64,000 bases of DNA from Streptomyces sp. NBC_01231. Lineage in GTDB: Bacteria > Actinomycetota > Actinomycetes > Streptomycetales > Streptomycetaceae. A program made the position numbers and the translations under genes. The DNA is taken from NCBI GenBank assembly GCA_035999765.1, contig CP108521.1, positions 2,480,001 through 2,544,000 on the forward strand. The letters run 5' to 3'. This document shows, piece by piece, positions 1 to 7,185 of this stretch (positions are counted from its first letter, which is position 1; each line of letters begins with the position of its first letter). The notes under the pieces were generated by a model. That model was not told where the DNA came from and did no database searches. It saw only the letters and a program-made list of their open reading frames with translations.

Positions 1-472
1 AATCCGATTCGGCCTCCGGGTCCCAGTCCAGGGAGGAGAGGTCGACCTCGCCGCCCGCGTCGACCAGGTCGTCCAGGTCCGGCACGCTCGCGTCGGCCAG
101 TACCGTCTCCAGCGCGCCCAGCCACACCGCGAGCACGTCGTGCGGGGAGCCGCCGGTCAGCAGCGCCAGGTCCTCGCCGGCCGTGACGGTGCCCGCCTCC
201 TCGTCGACGATCTCGACCAGTCCGGTGTCGACGGCGATCCGCCAGGCCTCGCTCGCGTAGGCCGCCGCGTCGTCGCCGGTCAGTCCGAGGAGCTCGGCCG
301 CCGCGGGCAGCTGTTCGTCGACGAGTCCGCCCCCGGCGTCGACGCGGGTGTCCGGGCCTGCCCAGCGGGCGAGGCGCGCGGCACGTGACAGCAGTGGCGT
401 GGACAGCGCGTCCCGCGCCAGCTCCGCTTCGGGGTGAAGCCGCACCGGCGGCAAGGGGGAGCTGTCTGACAT
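1..472 (-). CDS. Hypothetical protein, N-terminal part (runs off the window)
   Basis: The reading frame starts at the ATG complementary to 470-472 and leaves the window at its left edge, so only about 157 residues are visible. The start is set by an AGGAGA Shine-Dalgarno site 8 nt upstream (complement of 481-486). The protein begins MSDSSPLPPVRLHPEAELAR, is very acidic and rich in Ala, Leu, Asp and Glu, with no signal peptide or membrane segment in the visible part. I do not recognise a family. It is divergent from the secreted nuclease gene, sharing a 278-nt promoter region with it. Confidence 0.7.
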   Translation of the reverse strand, partial: MSDSSPLPPVRLHPEAELARDALSTPLLSRAARLARWAGPDTRVDAGGGLVDEQLPAAAELLGLTGDDAAAYASEAWRIAVDTGLVEIVDEEAGTVTAGEDLALLTGGSPHDVLAVWLGALETVLADASVPDLDDLVDAGGEVDLSSLDWDPEAESD

Positions 473-613
473 CGGTTGGTTCTCCTAGGGACGTGTCCTA
501 CCACTCAACCGCTCAGCCTAGACGGATATCCACCCATGCCGCCCGGTTCATCTGGCGGTCAGCCGGAGTACATGGCCGGATCCTTGACAACTGGCCGGAC
601 CACGCAGGAGATT

Positions 614-666
614 GACGCGCGTAGAAATCAGCTGGACATCTGTTCACTGTACTTTCTACGCGCGTC
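614..666. promoter_or_regulatory. Perfect 14-bp inverted repeat in a divergent promoter region
   Basis: Arms gacgcgcgtagaaa (614-627) and tttctacgcgcgtc (653-666) are exact reverse complements separated by 25 nt. The element lies between two divergently transcribed genes, so it is not a normal terminator for either. It could be a 5' leader stem-loop of the nuclease mRNA or an operator. Confidence 0.5.
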
Positions 667-750
667 GCCACCGCCCCACAGGTCGCGGCTCCCGCCGTTC
701 CCCGCACCACCCTCGTCCCGGCGCCCATGTACGTCCCCGGAGGGATCCCG

Positions 751-2577
751 TTGCCGAACAAGTCTTCCGCCCGTCTCGCCGCGCTCACCGTCGCCGCCGT
801 CTGTTCCGCGGCGTCCACCGTCGTCCTCACCTCGCCCGCGCACGCGGACTCCGTGCGCATCCATGACATCCAGGGCACCACCCGGATGTCGCCGTACGCC
901 GGACAGCAGGTCACGGACGTGGCCGGAATCGTCACCGGCGTGCGCACCTACGGCTCGTCCAGAGGTTTCTGGATCCAGGATCCGAACCCGGACGCGAACC
1001 CGGCCACCAGTGAGGGCGTCTTCGTCTTCACCGGTTCCGTGCCGAAGGTCGCGGTCGGCGACGCGGTGACCGTCTCCGGCACGGTCTCGGAGTACGTCCC
1101 GGGCGGCACCGCCACCGGCAACCAGGCGCTGACCGAGATCACCAAGGCGACGGTCACCGTCGTTTCCAGCGGCAACCCGGTCCCGGCCGCCACCGTCATC
1201 ACCGCGAGGTCGGTGCCGAGCGCCTACGCGCCGGCCGGTGACGCGGCCGCGAGCGGCTCGGTCAACGGCCTGACTCTGCGTCCGTCGAAGTACGCCCTGG
1301 ACTACTACGAGTCCCTGGAGGGCATGAACGTCCAGGTGGCCGACGCCCGTGTGGTCGGCGCCACCGACCCGTACACCGAGCTGTGGGTCACGGTGAAGCC
1401 GCGCGAGAACAGCGACCGCCGGGGCGGCACGGTCTACGGCTCCTACGACTCACAGAACACCGGCCGGCTGCAGATCCAGTCGCTGGGCGCGACGGCCGAC
1501 TTCCCGGTCGCGAACGTCGGTGACACCCTCCGCGGCACCACCGCGGGCCCGCTGGACTACAACCAGTTCGGCGGCTACACCCTGGTCGCGAACAGGATCG
1601 GCACGCTCAGGAGCGCCGGGCTGAAGCGCGAGACCACCGAGAAGCAGAAGAAGGGCGAGCTGGCGGTCGCGACGTACAACGTCGAGAACCTCGACCCGGG
1701 CGACGCCACCTTCGATGCGCACGCGGCCGCGATCGTGCACAACCTCCAGTCGCCCGACATCGTGTCCCTGGAGGAGATCCAGGACGACAACGGCGCGACG
1801 AACGACGGCACGGTCGCCGCCGACCGGACGGTCACGAAGCTGATCGACGCGATCGTCGCGGCGGGCGGCCCGAGGTACGACTGGCGCTCCATCGATCCGG
1901 CGAACAACGCGGACGGCGGCGAGCCGGGCGGCAACATCCGCCAGGTGTTCCTGTTCAACCCGCAGCGGGTGTCCTTCACGGACCGCGCGGGCGGCGACGC
2001 CACGACCGCCGTCGGTGTCACCAAGGAGCACGGCAAGGCCGCGCTGACCCTCTCCCCGGGCCGGATCGACCCGACGAACACCGCCTGGGCCACCAGCCGC
2101 AAGCCGCTGGCGGGCGAGTTCGTCTTCCGCGGCCGGACGGTCTTCGTGATCGCCAACCACTTCAACTCCAAGGGCGGCGACCAGGGCCTGACCGCGCAGT
2201 ACCAGCCGCCGGCGCGCAGCTCGGAGACGCAGCGCCACCAGCAGGCGACCGTGGTGAACGGGTTCGTCAAGGACATCCTGGCCACGCAGAAGAACGCGGA
2301 CGTCATCGCCCTCGGCGACATCAACGACTTCGAGTTCTCCGACACCGCCAGGCTCCTGGAGTCCGGCGGAGCGCTCTGGTCGGCGGTCAAGTCGCTGCCG
2401 AAGAGCGAGCGTTACTCGTACGTCTACCAGGGCAACACTCAGGTCCTCGACCAGATCCTGGTCAGCCCGTCGATCCGGCGTGGCTGCGACTTCGAGTACG
2501 ACAGCGTGCACGTCAACTCGGAGTTCAACGACCAGATCAGCGACCACGACCCGCAGGTGCTGCGGTTCCAGCCGTAA
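751..2577 (+). CDS. Secreted endonuclease/exonuclease/phosphatase-family protein
   Basis: A 608-residue exported protein. The chosen start is TTG at 751, because GGAGGG at 739-744 sits 6 nt upstream; the in-frame ATG at 727 has no such site. The N-terminus (MPNKSSARLAALTV...) is a Sec signal peptide ending near AHA-DS. Residues about 30-130 look like the OB-fold module found before the catalytic domain in ExeM-type nucleases. The C-terminal EEP domain starts near residue 307 (TYNVENL) and keeps the metal and catalytic motifs: LEEIQDDN (about 340), NHFNSKGGDQ (about 469), ALGDIND (about 522) and SDHDPQ (about 598). This predicts metal-dependent hydrolysis of extracellular DNA or phosphodiesters, probably for nutrient recovery. 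Substrate is inferred from family only. It converges on the SRPBCC gene 10 nt downstream. Confidence 0.85.
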   Translation: MPNKSSARLAALTVAAVCSAASTVVLTSPAHADSVRIHDIQGTTRMSPYAGQQVTDVAGIVTGVRTYGSSRGFWIQDPNPDANPATSEGVFVFTGSVPKVAVGDAVTVSGTVSEYVPGGTATGNQALTEITKATVTVVSSGNPVPAATVITARSVPSAYAPAGDAAASGSVNGLTLRPSKYALDYYESLEGMNVQVADARVVGATDPYTELWVTVKPRENSDRRGGTVYGSYDSQNTGRLQIQSLGATADFPVANVGDTLRGTTAGPLDYNQFGGYTLVANRIGTLRSAGLKRETTEKQKKGELAVATYNVENLDPGDATFDAHAAAIVHNLQSPDIVSLEEIQDDNGATNDGTVAADRTVTKLIDAIVAAGGPRYDWRSIDPANNADGGEPGGNIRQVFLFNPQRVSFTDRAGGDATTAVGVTKEHGKAALTLSPGRIDPTNTAWATSRKPLAGEFVFRGRTVFVIANHFNSKGGDQGLTAQYQPPARSSETQRHQQATVVNGFVKDILATQKNADVIALGDINDFEFSDTARLLESGGALWSAVKSLPKSERYSYVYQGNTQVLDQILVSPSIRRGCDFEYDSVHVNSEFNDQISDHDPQVLRFQP

Positions 2578-2587
2578 CGCTCCGGGC

Positions 2588-3328
2588 TCAGGGCTGGCTG
2601 AACACTCCGTCCAGCCAGCCCTTCCAGGCGGTCTCGACGGCCTTCGCGTCCGCGCCGGGCGCGAAGTCGTGGACGCTGATCCCGACCGGGTAGCCCCAGT
2701 GGTTGCGCCCGAAGACGCGCAGCAGTGTGTCGTCGGTGCGCAGTCCGATGAAGTACGGGTTGCGGAAGTCCAGTACGGCGTCGAGGACTTGGTCCTCGGG
2801 GCCGCGGGCCGGGATCCGCGCGCCCTCGGCCGTGTCCTCCGCGAGGCCCAGGGCCCGGCCGACGGCGGCGAGGGCGTCTGCGCCCTTGGAGCTGTCGGGT
2901 CCGTCGAACGTGGTGAAGGCGACCTGGCGGCCGTCGAAGTGTTCCAGGTACTGGCGCAGGGTGTGCAGGTAGAAGTCGGTGTGCCGGCCCGCCGCGTCGT
3001 ACTGGTTGTCCCAGTCGTCCACGAAGATGCCGCTGTGCACGTACCGCACCCAGGCGCGGCGGCCCTCGTCGCGCGGTTCGATCGTGTAGTCGAGCTGGTT
3101 GAGGGTCTGTTCGGAGATGCCCTCGACGTCCTCGACACGGTTGGTGTAGCGGTGCGGCGGATCCCAGGCGGTGATGGTGGAGCCGAAGGGGCCCTTGCCG
3201 CCCTCGCGCGGCTCGGGGGCCTCCATCGGCCACAGCCAGCCGCCGGTGCCGGCGGTGACGGCCTCCCACACCTGCTCGGGTGAGGCGTCGACCTCGAACT
3301 CGCGGGCGATCTCGAATTCCTTGGACAT
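2588..3328 (-). CDS. SRPBCC (AHSA1/START-like) domain protein
   Basis: 246 residues. The first 130 or so (ASPEQVWEAVT..., followed by aromatic-rich strands and HSGIFVDDWDNQYD) fit the SRPBCC/AHSA1 helix-grip fold, which binds small hydrophobic ligands. The C-terminal third is less typical. No signal peptide is present, so it should be cytoplasmic. It lies 13 nt downstream of an ArsR-type regulator on the same strand. ArsR-SRPBCC pairs are common in actinobacteria, and the regulator usually controls the pair. The ligand or reaction cannot be told from sequence. Confidence 0.8.
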   Translation of the reverse strand: MSKEFEIAREFEVDASPEQVWEAVTAGTGGWLWPMEAPEPREGGKGPFGSTITAWDPPHRYTNRVEDVEGISEQTLNQLDYTIEPRDEGRRAWVRYVHSGIFVDDWDNQYDAAGRHTDFYLHTLRQYLEHFDGRQVAFTTFDGPDSSKGADALAAVGRALGLAEDTAEGARIPARGPEDQVLDAVLDFRNPYFIGLRTDDTLLRVFGRNHWGYPVGISVHDFAPGADAKAVETAWKGWLDGVFSQP

Positions 3329-3341
3329 GGCGGGCTCCTGC

Positions 3342-3953
3342 TTACTGTGTGTCGAGTTCCGGGGTGGTCTGGTCCTTGACCGTGGGATGGAGTGCCAGGA
3401 CGATCCGGTGGTCCCGGCCGCCCTCGGCGTCCGGGGAGTCGTACTTGCGGATCAGCGCGCTCACACCGGCGGTCAGTTCCTGGGCGAACGCGGCCCGGTC
3501 GGCGGCCGAGGCGAAGCGGACCTCGCCGTCCAGCGCGTACGTCGCCAGCCGCTTGCGGGCCTTGGCGGCGCCGGTGATGAGCGAGCCGACGTCCCGCACC
3601 AGGCGGGCGCCGAGAGCGAGCATCCAACGCGCGGAGAGCTGGTCCCGGAAGCGGTCCGGGTCCGGCTGTACGGCGGCGAGCGCGAGCGGCGAGATGACGT
3701 ACGACGCGGCGGTCGCGCGCATCAGCCGCTCGGTGACGTTGCCCTTGCGGCGTTCGCCGGCCAGCTCGACCAGGCCGTGCCGCTCCAGCGCCTTGAGGTG
3801 GTAGTTCACCTTCTGCCGGGGCAGTCCGACCTGGCCGGCCAGCATGGCGGCCGACGCGGGGCCGGCCGTCAGTTCGGCGAGCAGCCTGGCTCTTATGGGG
3901 TCCAGGGAGACGGCGGCGGCCTCGGGGTTCTCGATCACGGTCACGTCCAGCAT
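3342..3953 (-). CDS. ArsR-family winged-helix transcriptional regulator
   Basis: 203 residues starting MLDVTVIENPEAAAV. A winged helix occupies residues about 18-80: DPIRARLLAEL, then GLPRQKVNYHLKALERHGLVEL as the recognition helix and turn, then the wing GNVTERLMRATA. The C-terminal half is helical and lacks the metal-binding Cys pair of classical ArsR sensors, so it probably senses something other than a thiophilic metal, or its partner protein's ligand. The start ATG has only a weak GGTGG-type ribosome site. It is first in a two-gene unit with the SRPBCC gene. A tandem repeat tract lies 60-105 nt upstream of the start. Confidence 0.85.
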   Translation of the reverse strand: MLDVTVIENPEAAAVSLDPIRARLLAELTAGPASAAMLAGQVGLPRQKVNYHLKALERHGLVELAGERRKGNVTERLMRATAASYVISPLALAAVQPDPDRFRDQLSARWMLALGARLVRDVGSLITGAAKARKRLATYALDGEVRFASAADRAAFAQELTAGVSALIRKYDSPDAEGGRDHRIVLALHPTVKDQTTPELDTQ

Positions 3954-4012
3954 GGATCCACCGTGCCACCGAACACTTTTTTTGTCCAGACGGTTCTGAT
4001 TTTCGGTGAGGT

Positions 4013-4058
4013 CTCGATACGGCTCTTGATACGGCTCTTGATACGCCTCTCGGTACGG
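4013..4058. repeat. Tandem 12-bp repeat, about 3.5 copies
   Basis: Copies of gatacggctctt begin at 4016 and 4028, with a degenerate third (gatacgcctctc) at 4040 and partial copies at each end. It lies upstream of the ArsR gene and just past the 3' end of the ABM gene, where there is no coding sequence. Confidence 0.75.
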
Positions 4059-4072
4059 CCCGCCCGGCGCCG

Positions 4073-4777
4073 TCAGTCCGGCACGAGGCCGAGGGCGTGG
4101 TCGTACCGGCTGACCGTGCTGCTCCTCAGCCCCGGCCAGGTCTGCACGCGCTGCCACTGGGCCGTGGCCGAGCCGACCCCGTGGCCGGGCGCGGCGAGCG
4201 CGTCGATGTGGGCCTGGGCGCTCTCCCACTCGGCGTAGTTCAGGACCCTGGTGCCGTCGGTGCTGACGTGGAAGTGGGCGGAGATGCCGCCCTGGTGCGG
4301 GTTCGGCTCGCTCTCCAGCGCCTCGAAGACGGCATCGACCCAGGCTCGCTGCCGATCGGGGTCCGGCCCCTCGAACTCGATGTCGACGATCACGACACAG
4401 CCCGGCACCTGGGCGGGGCGGTCGTCCCGGACGCCGCTGCGGTAGCGCCGGTAGCGGTCGAGCCGCACGCGCTCGATCCCCGGCACGAGGGTGTCGATCT
4501 CGTCGACCCGCTCCTGCCGGTGGGTCTTCACGAAGGCCTCGTAGTCCTGCTCGCTCCGCCACCGCGAGTGGTGCAGCAGGGTGGCCCCGTCATGCCCGGT
4601 GTAGACGTGGTAGCCGAGGAGTCCGGGGGTGGGCCAGGGCCGTCGGGTCCAGGTGCGCGCGATGGCGTCGACCGTCTGCCGCTGACGCTCGGGCGTGCCG
4701 ACGCGCCAGGTACTGAAGAAGGGGGCGCCGACGTGGGGGTTCGTGAGGTCGGGATGGGTGTCGGTACGGCGGGTCAT
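4073..4777 (-). CDS. ABM-domain (antibiotic biosynthesis monooxygenase-like) protein, probable SoxR target
   Basis: 234 residues beginning MTRRTDTHPDLTNPHVGAPF; the start follows GGAGCCCACC in the mRNA. Two halves each resemble an ABM dimeric ferredoxin-like barrel: the first around GLLGYHVYTGHDGATLLHHSRWRS, the second around FHVSTDGTRVLNYAEWES, so the gene looks like an internal tandem duplication of the fold. ABM proteins are small cofactor-independent oxygenases acting on aromatic or quinone substrates. From memory, the S. coelicolor orthologue SCO1909 is annotated as a monooxygenase in the SoxR regulon, which fits the SoxR-box-like site 60 nt upstream. A role in redox-active quinone detoxification is an inference. 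Confidence 0.8.
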   Translation of the reverse strand: MTRRTDTHPDLTNPHVGAPFFSTWRVGTPERQRQTVDAIARTWTRRPWPTPGLLGYHVYTGHDGATLLHHSRWRSEQDYEAFVKTHRQERVDEIDTLVPGIERVRLDRYRRYRSGVRDDRPAQVPGCVVIVDIEFEGPDPDRQRAWVDAVFEALESEPNPHQGGISAHFHVSTDGTRVLNYAEWESAQAHIDALAAPGHGVGSATAQWQRVQTWPGLRSSTVSRYDHALGLVPD

Positions 4778-4790
4778 GGTGGGCTCCGTC

Positions 4791-4831
4791 GAGTGGTGGG
4801 AATCGGTACGGGATGCGCGCACCCACCACTC
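4791..4831. promoter_or_regulatory. 10-bp perfect inverted repeat in the ABM gene leader
   Basis: gagtggtggg (4791-4800) and cccaccactc (4822-4831) are perfect reverse complements around a 21-nt loop, placed just upstream of the ABM ribosome-binding site and overlapping the predicted -10. It could form a leader hairpin. Confidence 0.45.
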
Positions 4832-4833
4832 TT

Positions 4834-4858
4834 CGACCTCAACCAAGATTCAGGTCAA
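4834..4858 (-). promoter_or_regulatory. SoxR-box-like element with a 19-bp-spaced promoter
   Basis: CCTCAACCAAGATTCAGG at 4837-4854 matches 12 of 18 positions of the SoxR box CCTCAAGTTAACTTGAGG, including both outer half-site ends. On the minus strand it sits between TTGACC (4858-4853) and AAGAGT (4833-4828), a 19-bp spacing typical of MerR-family-activated promoters. It points at the ABM gene. No soxR gene is in the window. Confidence 0.6.
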
Positions 4859-4980
4859 GTGACACATTCGGGCGGCGGCCCCGGGCCCGGCCAAGGACCC
4901 ACCGAGGCGCGGCACCCGCCTGCGTCGACAAAGGCGCCGACGTCACCCCAGGGCAACACCGGCGCCTCGTCACTCCGCAG

Positions 4981-5436
4981 TCACCTCCCGTGACGGCGTC
5001 GCCGCAGCACCCCCACCGCGACGACCGCGCCCGCCCCCGCCGCCACCCCGGCGACCAGCACCGGCCGCGGATGGCGACGGCCCTTCTCGACCGCGTTGCG
5101 GACCGGAACGGGAAGGTTGTGTTCCACGGTGTGGGCCCGGTGCTGGAGGCCGTGCTCCACGGCGTGGGCCTTCTCCTGGACCGTATGACCGGTCTGCGCC
5201 GCCGTGCTGCGCAGCTGGACCGTCATGGCGCCGGCCTTGTCACGCAGGTCGGCGGCCCTGGCCAGGGCGCGGCCCTTGACGTCGGCCTTCCCCGCCAACT
5301 CCTCGACGGTGTCGCCGAGTTCGCCACGGGTCCGCTGGATCTGCTCGCGCAGTTCGTCGGGCCCCTTGGCGCCGACCTGCCGCGCCGCCTCGCCACCCGA
5401 CTCGTTGTCGTTCGCTGACTTGTCCATGTCCGTCAT
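4981..5436 (-). CDS. DUF3618-containing membrane-associated protein
   Basis: 151 residues starting MTDMDKSANDNESGG. Residues about 25-70 (DELREQIQRTRGELGDTVEELAGKADVK) match the DUF3618 pattern, an amphipathic coiled-coil-like helix. A glycine/alanine-rich membrane segment lies near the C-terminus (PVLVAGVAAGAGAVVAVGVL) and is followed by RRRRHGR, a positive-inside anchor. Its ATG overlaps the stop of the upstream holin-X gene by 4 nt, so the two are translationally coupled. DUF3618/holin-X pairs are common in actinobacteria and often linked to envelope stress; no biochemical role is established from sequence. Confidence 0.85.
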   Translation of the reverse strand: MTDMDKSANDNESGGEAARQVGAKGPDELREQIQRTRGELGDTVEELAGKADVKGRALARAADLRDKAGAMTVQLRSTAAQTGHTVQEKAHAVEHGLQHRAHTVEHNLPVPVRNAVEKGRRHPRPVLVAGVAAGAGAVVAVGVLRRRRHGR

Positions 5437-5852
5437 CGGTGCGCCCTTTCCCTGATCTCCTCGACATCGGCCTTCACGCTGCCGAGTGCCTCCTCGGGCG
5501 TGGGCGGTGTGGCGCGGCGCAGCTGGGCGCGGCCGGTCGCCGCGAGCAGGGCCGCGAGGGCGAACAGCACGCCCGTCACGATCAGTGCCGCGGCCCACAC
5601 GGGCAGCACCAGCGAGAGCGCGGCGGCGCCCGTGGCGGAGAGGGCGAGTAGACCGGCGTAGCCGACGGCACCCGCGGCACCGAGCAGCCCGCCGCCGCGT
5701 CCCGCGCGACGGCCCTTCTCGGCCAGTTCCTCCTTGGCGAGTGCCACTTCCTGTCGTACGAGCCGGGAGATCTGTTCGGTGGCCTGTCCGACGAGCTCGC
5801 CCACCGAATGATGTTCGTCGTGTGTCAGCCTGGGGGCCGTGGTCCCGGTCAC
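5433..5852 (-). CDS. Actinobacterial holin-X / phage-holin-family membrane protein
   Basis: 139 residues. The cytoplasmic N-terminal helix (HSVGELVGQATEQISRLVRQEVALAKEELAEK) is the characteristic holin-X/DUF1469 signature, followed by two membrane segments about residues 55-78 and 85-107 and a charged tail with EEALGSVKADVEEIRERAHR. Despite the family name there is no adjacent lysin and no phage context, so it is probably a housekeeping envelope protein. It is the first gene of a coupled pair with the DUF3618 protein. Confidence 0.85.
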   Translation of the reverse strand: MTGTTAPRLTHDEHHSVGELVGQATEQISRLVRQEVALAKEELAEKGRRAGRGGGLLGAAGAVGYAGLLALSATGAAALSLVLPVWAAALIVTGVLFALAALLAATGRAQLRRATPPTPEEALGSVKADVEEIRERAHR

Positions 5853-5927
5853 GGTTCCGCCTCCTCTCGGTATGGGAACTCCCGGGTACCCCTGCCCGCC
5901 ACCGATTACCCCTGCGTCGCTCCCCCG

Positions 5928-6218
5928 CTACTGCTGCGGTCCGGCGCCGGAACCGCGCTCGCCCAGCCGGGCCAGCTGTGTCTGGAACCAGTCGAGTCGC
6001 GCCTGCAACAGGGCGGCCTCCGCGGCGAGTTCGGGCACACCGAGCCCTTCGGCGGTGCCGAGGTCGGCGGTCGGCTGAGGGGTGCCGGTGCCGACCACCA
6101 CGCGCAGGCCGTCTCCGGCCAGCCGGGCGAAGGCGGGGGGCCGATGACCGTCCTGCCATGGTGACCCATCAGAGGCCGACTTGCACATAGGGCCTACCGC
6201 CCGCGCGACGACCGGCAA
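5928..6218 (-). CDS. Small conserved hypothetical protein
   Basis: 96 residues if translation starts at TTG 6218, which has AAGGA about 11 nt upstream; an internal ATG at 6188 would give 86 residues. The C-terminal two thirds (GLRVVVGTGTPQPTADLG, then LLQARLDWFQTQLARLGER) read as a genuine protein with an amphipathic coiled-coil helix. It is divergent from dapA with 76 nt between the starts. I do not recognise a family. Confidence 0.6.
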   Translation of the reverse strand: MPVVARAVGPMCKSASDGSPWQDGHRPPAFARLAGDGLRVVVGTGTPQPTADLGTAEGLGVPELAAEAALLQARLDWFQTQLARLGERGSGAGPQQ

Positions 6219-6235
6219 CCAATCAGCAGTCCTTA

Positions 6236-6250
6236 CCTACATCTCGTAGG
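6236..6250. promoter_or_regulatory. Short palindrome between divergent promoters
   Basis: cctac-atctc-gtagg is a 5-5-5 inverted repeat centred between the small hypothetical gene and dapA, within the likely promoter zone of both. It is short enough to be chance. Confidence 0.3.
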
Positions 6251-6294
6251 AAAATTAAGTAGAGCTTCACTGTCGGTGGGCCGAGACTACCCCC

Positions 6295-7185
6295 ATGACC
6301 ACACCTCGGCCCTTCGGCCGCACCCTCTGCGCCATGATCACTCCCTTCACCGAGGCCGGCGCGCTCGACCTCGACGGCGCGCAGCGGCTCGCCGACCGGC
6401 TGGTCGCGGACGGCTGCGACGGGCTGGTGCTGTCCGGCACCACGGGCGAGTCGCCGACCACGACGGACGCGGAGAAGGCCGCCCTGATCACGGCCGTACG
6501 CGAGGCCGTCGGCGGTCGCACCTCGATCGTCGCGGGTGTGGGCACCTTCGACACCCGGCACACCGTCGAGCTGTCCCTGGCGGCCGAGAAGGCGGGCGCG
6601 GACGGCCTGTTGGTGGTGGCCCCCTACTACAGCCGGCCCCCGCAGGACGCCGTCGAGGCCCACTTCCGGGAGATCGCCGACGCCTCCGGCCTGCCCCTCG
6701 CGCTCTACGACATCCCCGTCCGCACCGGCACCCGCATCGAGCCGGACACGCTGCTCCGGCTGGCCGAGCACCCCAGGATCGTGGCGGTCAAGGACTGCTC
6801 CCACGACTTCCTGTCCGCCCAGAAGGTCATCTCCCGCACCGAGTTGGCGTACTACGCGGGCTGCGACGAGCACAACCTCGCCCTGTACGCGGTGGGTGGC
6901 GCGGGATACATCAGCACGGTCGCGAATGTCGTACCGGCGCACCTCCGAGCGGTCCTGGACGCGTTCGAGGCGGGCGACACCCCCGTGTCCGCCCGCCTCC
7001 AGCAACGCGCCACGCCGCTCATCGAGTTGATGATGGCGGCGGGCCTGCCCGGCGCCGTCACGGCCAAGGCCCTCCTGGGCGAGCTCGGCCTGCCGGCGGG
7101 CCCCGTCCGCGCACCGCTGCGGCCAGCCGGCCGCGAGGCGGTCGACGGGCTGCTGGCGGCGTACGAGTCGCTCACCGCGGGTTGA
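6295..7185 (+). CDS. dapA: 4-hydroxy-tetrahydrodipicolinate synthase family protein (DapA paralogue)
   Basis: 296 residues of the DapA/NAL TIM-barrel family. The family motifs are present: GTTGE at residues 48-52, PYY near 109, Tyr138 in YDIPVRTG, and the Schiff-base lysine Lys166 in VAVKDCS. Canonical DapA condenses pyruvate with aspartate semialdehyde, the first step toward diaminopimelate and lysine. Streptomyces carry more than one DapA-like gene, so this copy could instead be a catabolic lyase of the same superfamily. The presence of dapD 3 kb away favours a diaminopimelate role but does not prove it. It converges directly on the beta-propeller gene with no gap between stop codons. Confidence 0.8.
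   Translation: MTTPRPFGRTLCAMITPFTEAGALDLDGAQRLADRLVADGCDGLVLSGTTGESPTTTDAEKAALITAVREAVGGRTSIVAGVGTFDTRHTVELSLAAEKAGADGLLVVAPYYSRPPQDAVEAHFREIADASGLPLALYDIPVRTGTRIEPDTLLRLAEHPRIVAVKDCSHDFLSAQKVISRTELAYYAGCDEHNLALYAVGGAGYISTVANVVPAHLRAVLDAFEAGDTPVSARLQQRATPLIELMMAAGLPGAVTAKALLGELGLPAGPVRAPLRPAGREAVDGLLAAYESLTAG

Noticed and set aside
640..666. PHO-box-like GTTCAC near the secreted nuclease
   Set aside because: Only one repeat unit matches the direct-repeat PHO box, and the same bases are better explained by the inverted repeat.
1450..3969. An 839-residue open frame on the minus strand across the nuclease and SRPBCC genes
   Set aside because: Antisense shadow of high-GC coding sequence; Arg/Gly-rich composition and no family resemblance. 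The plus-strand nuclease is convincing.
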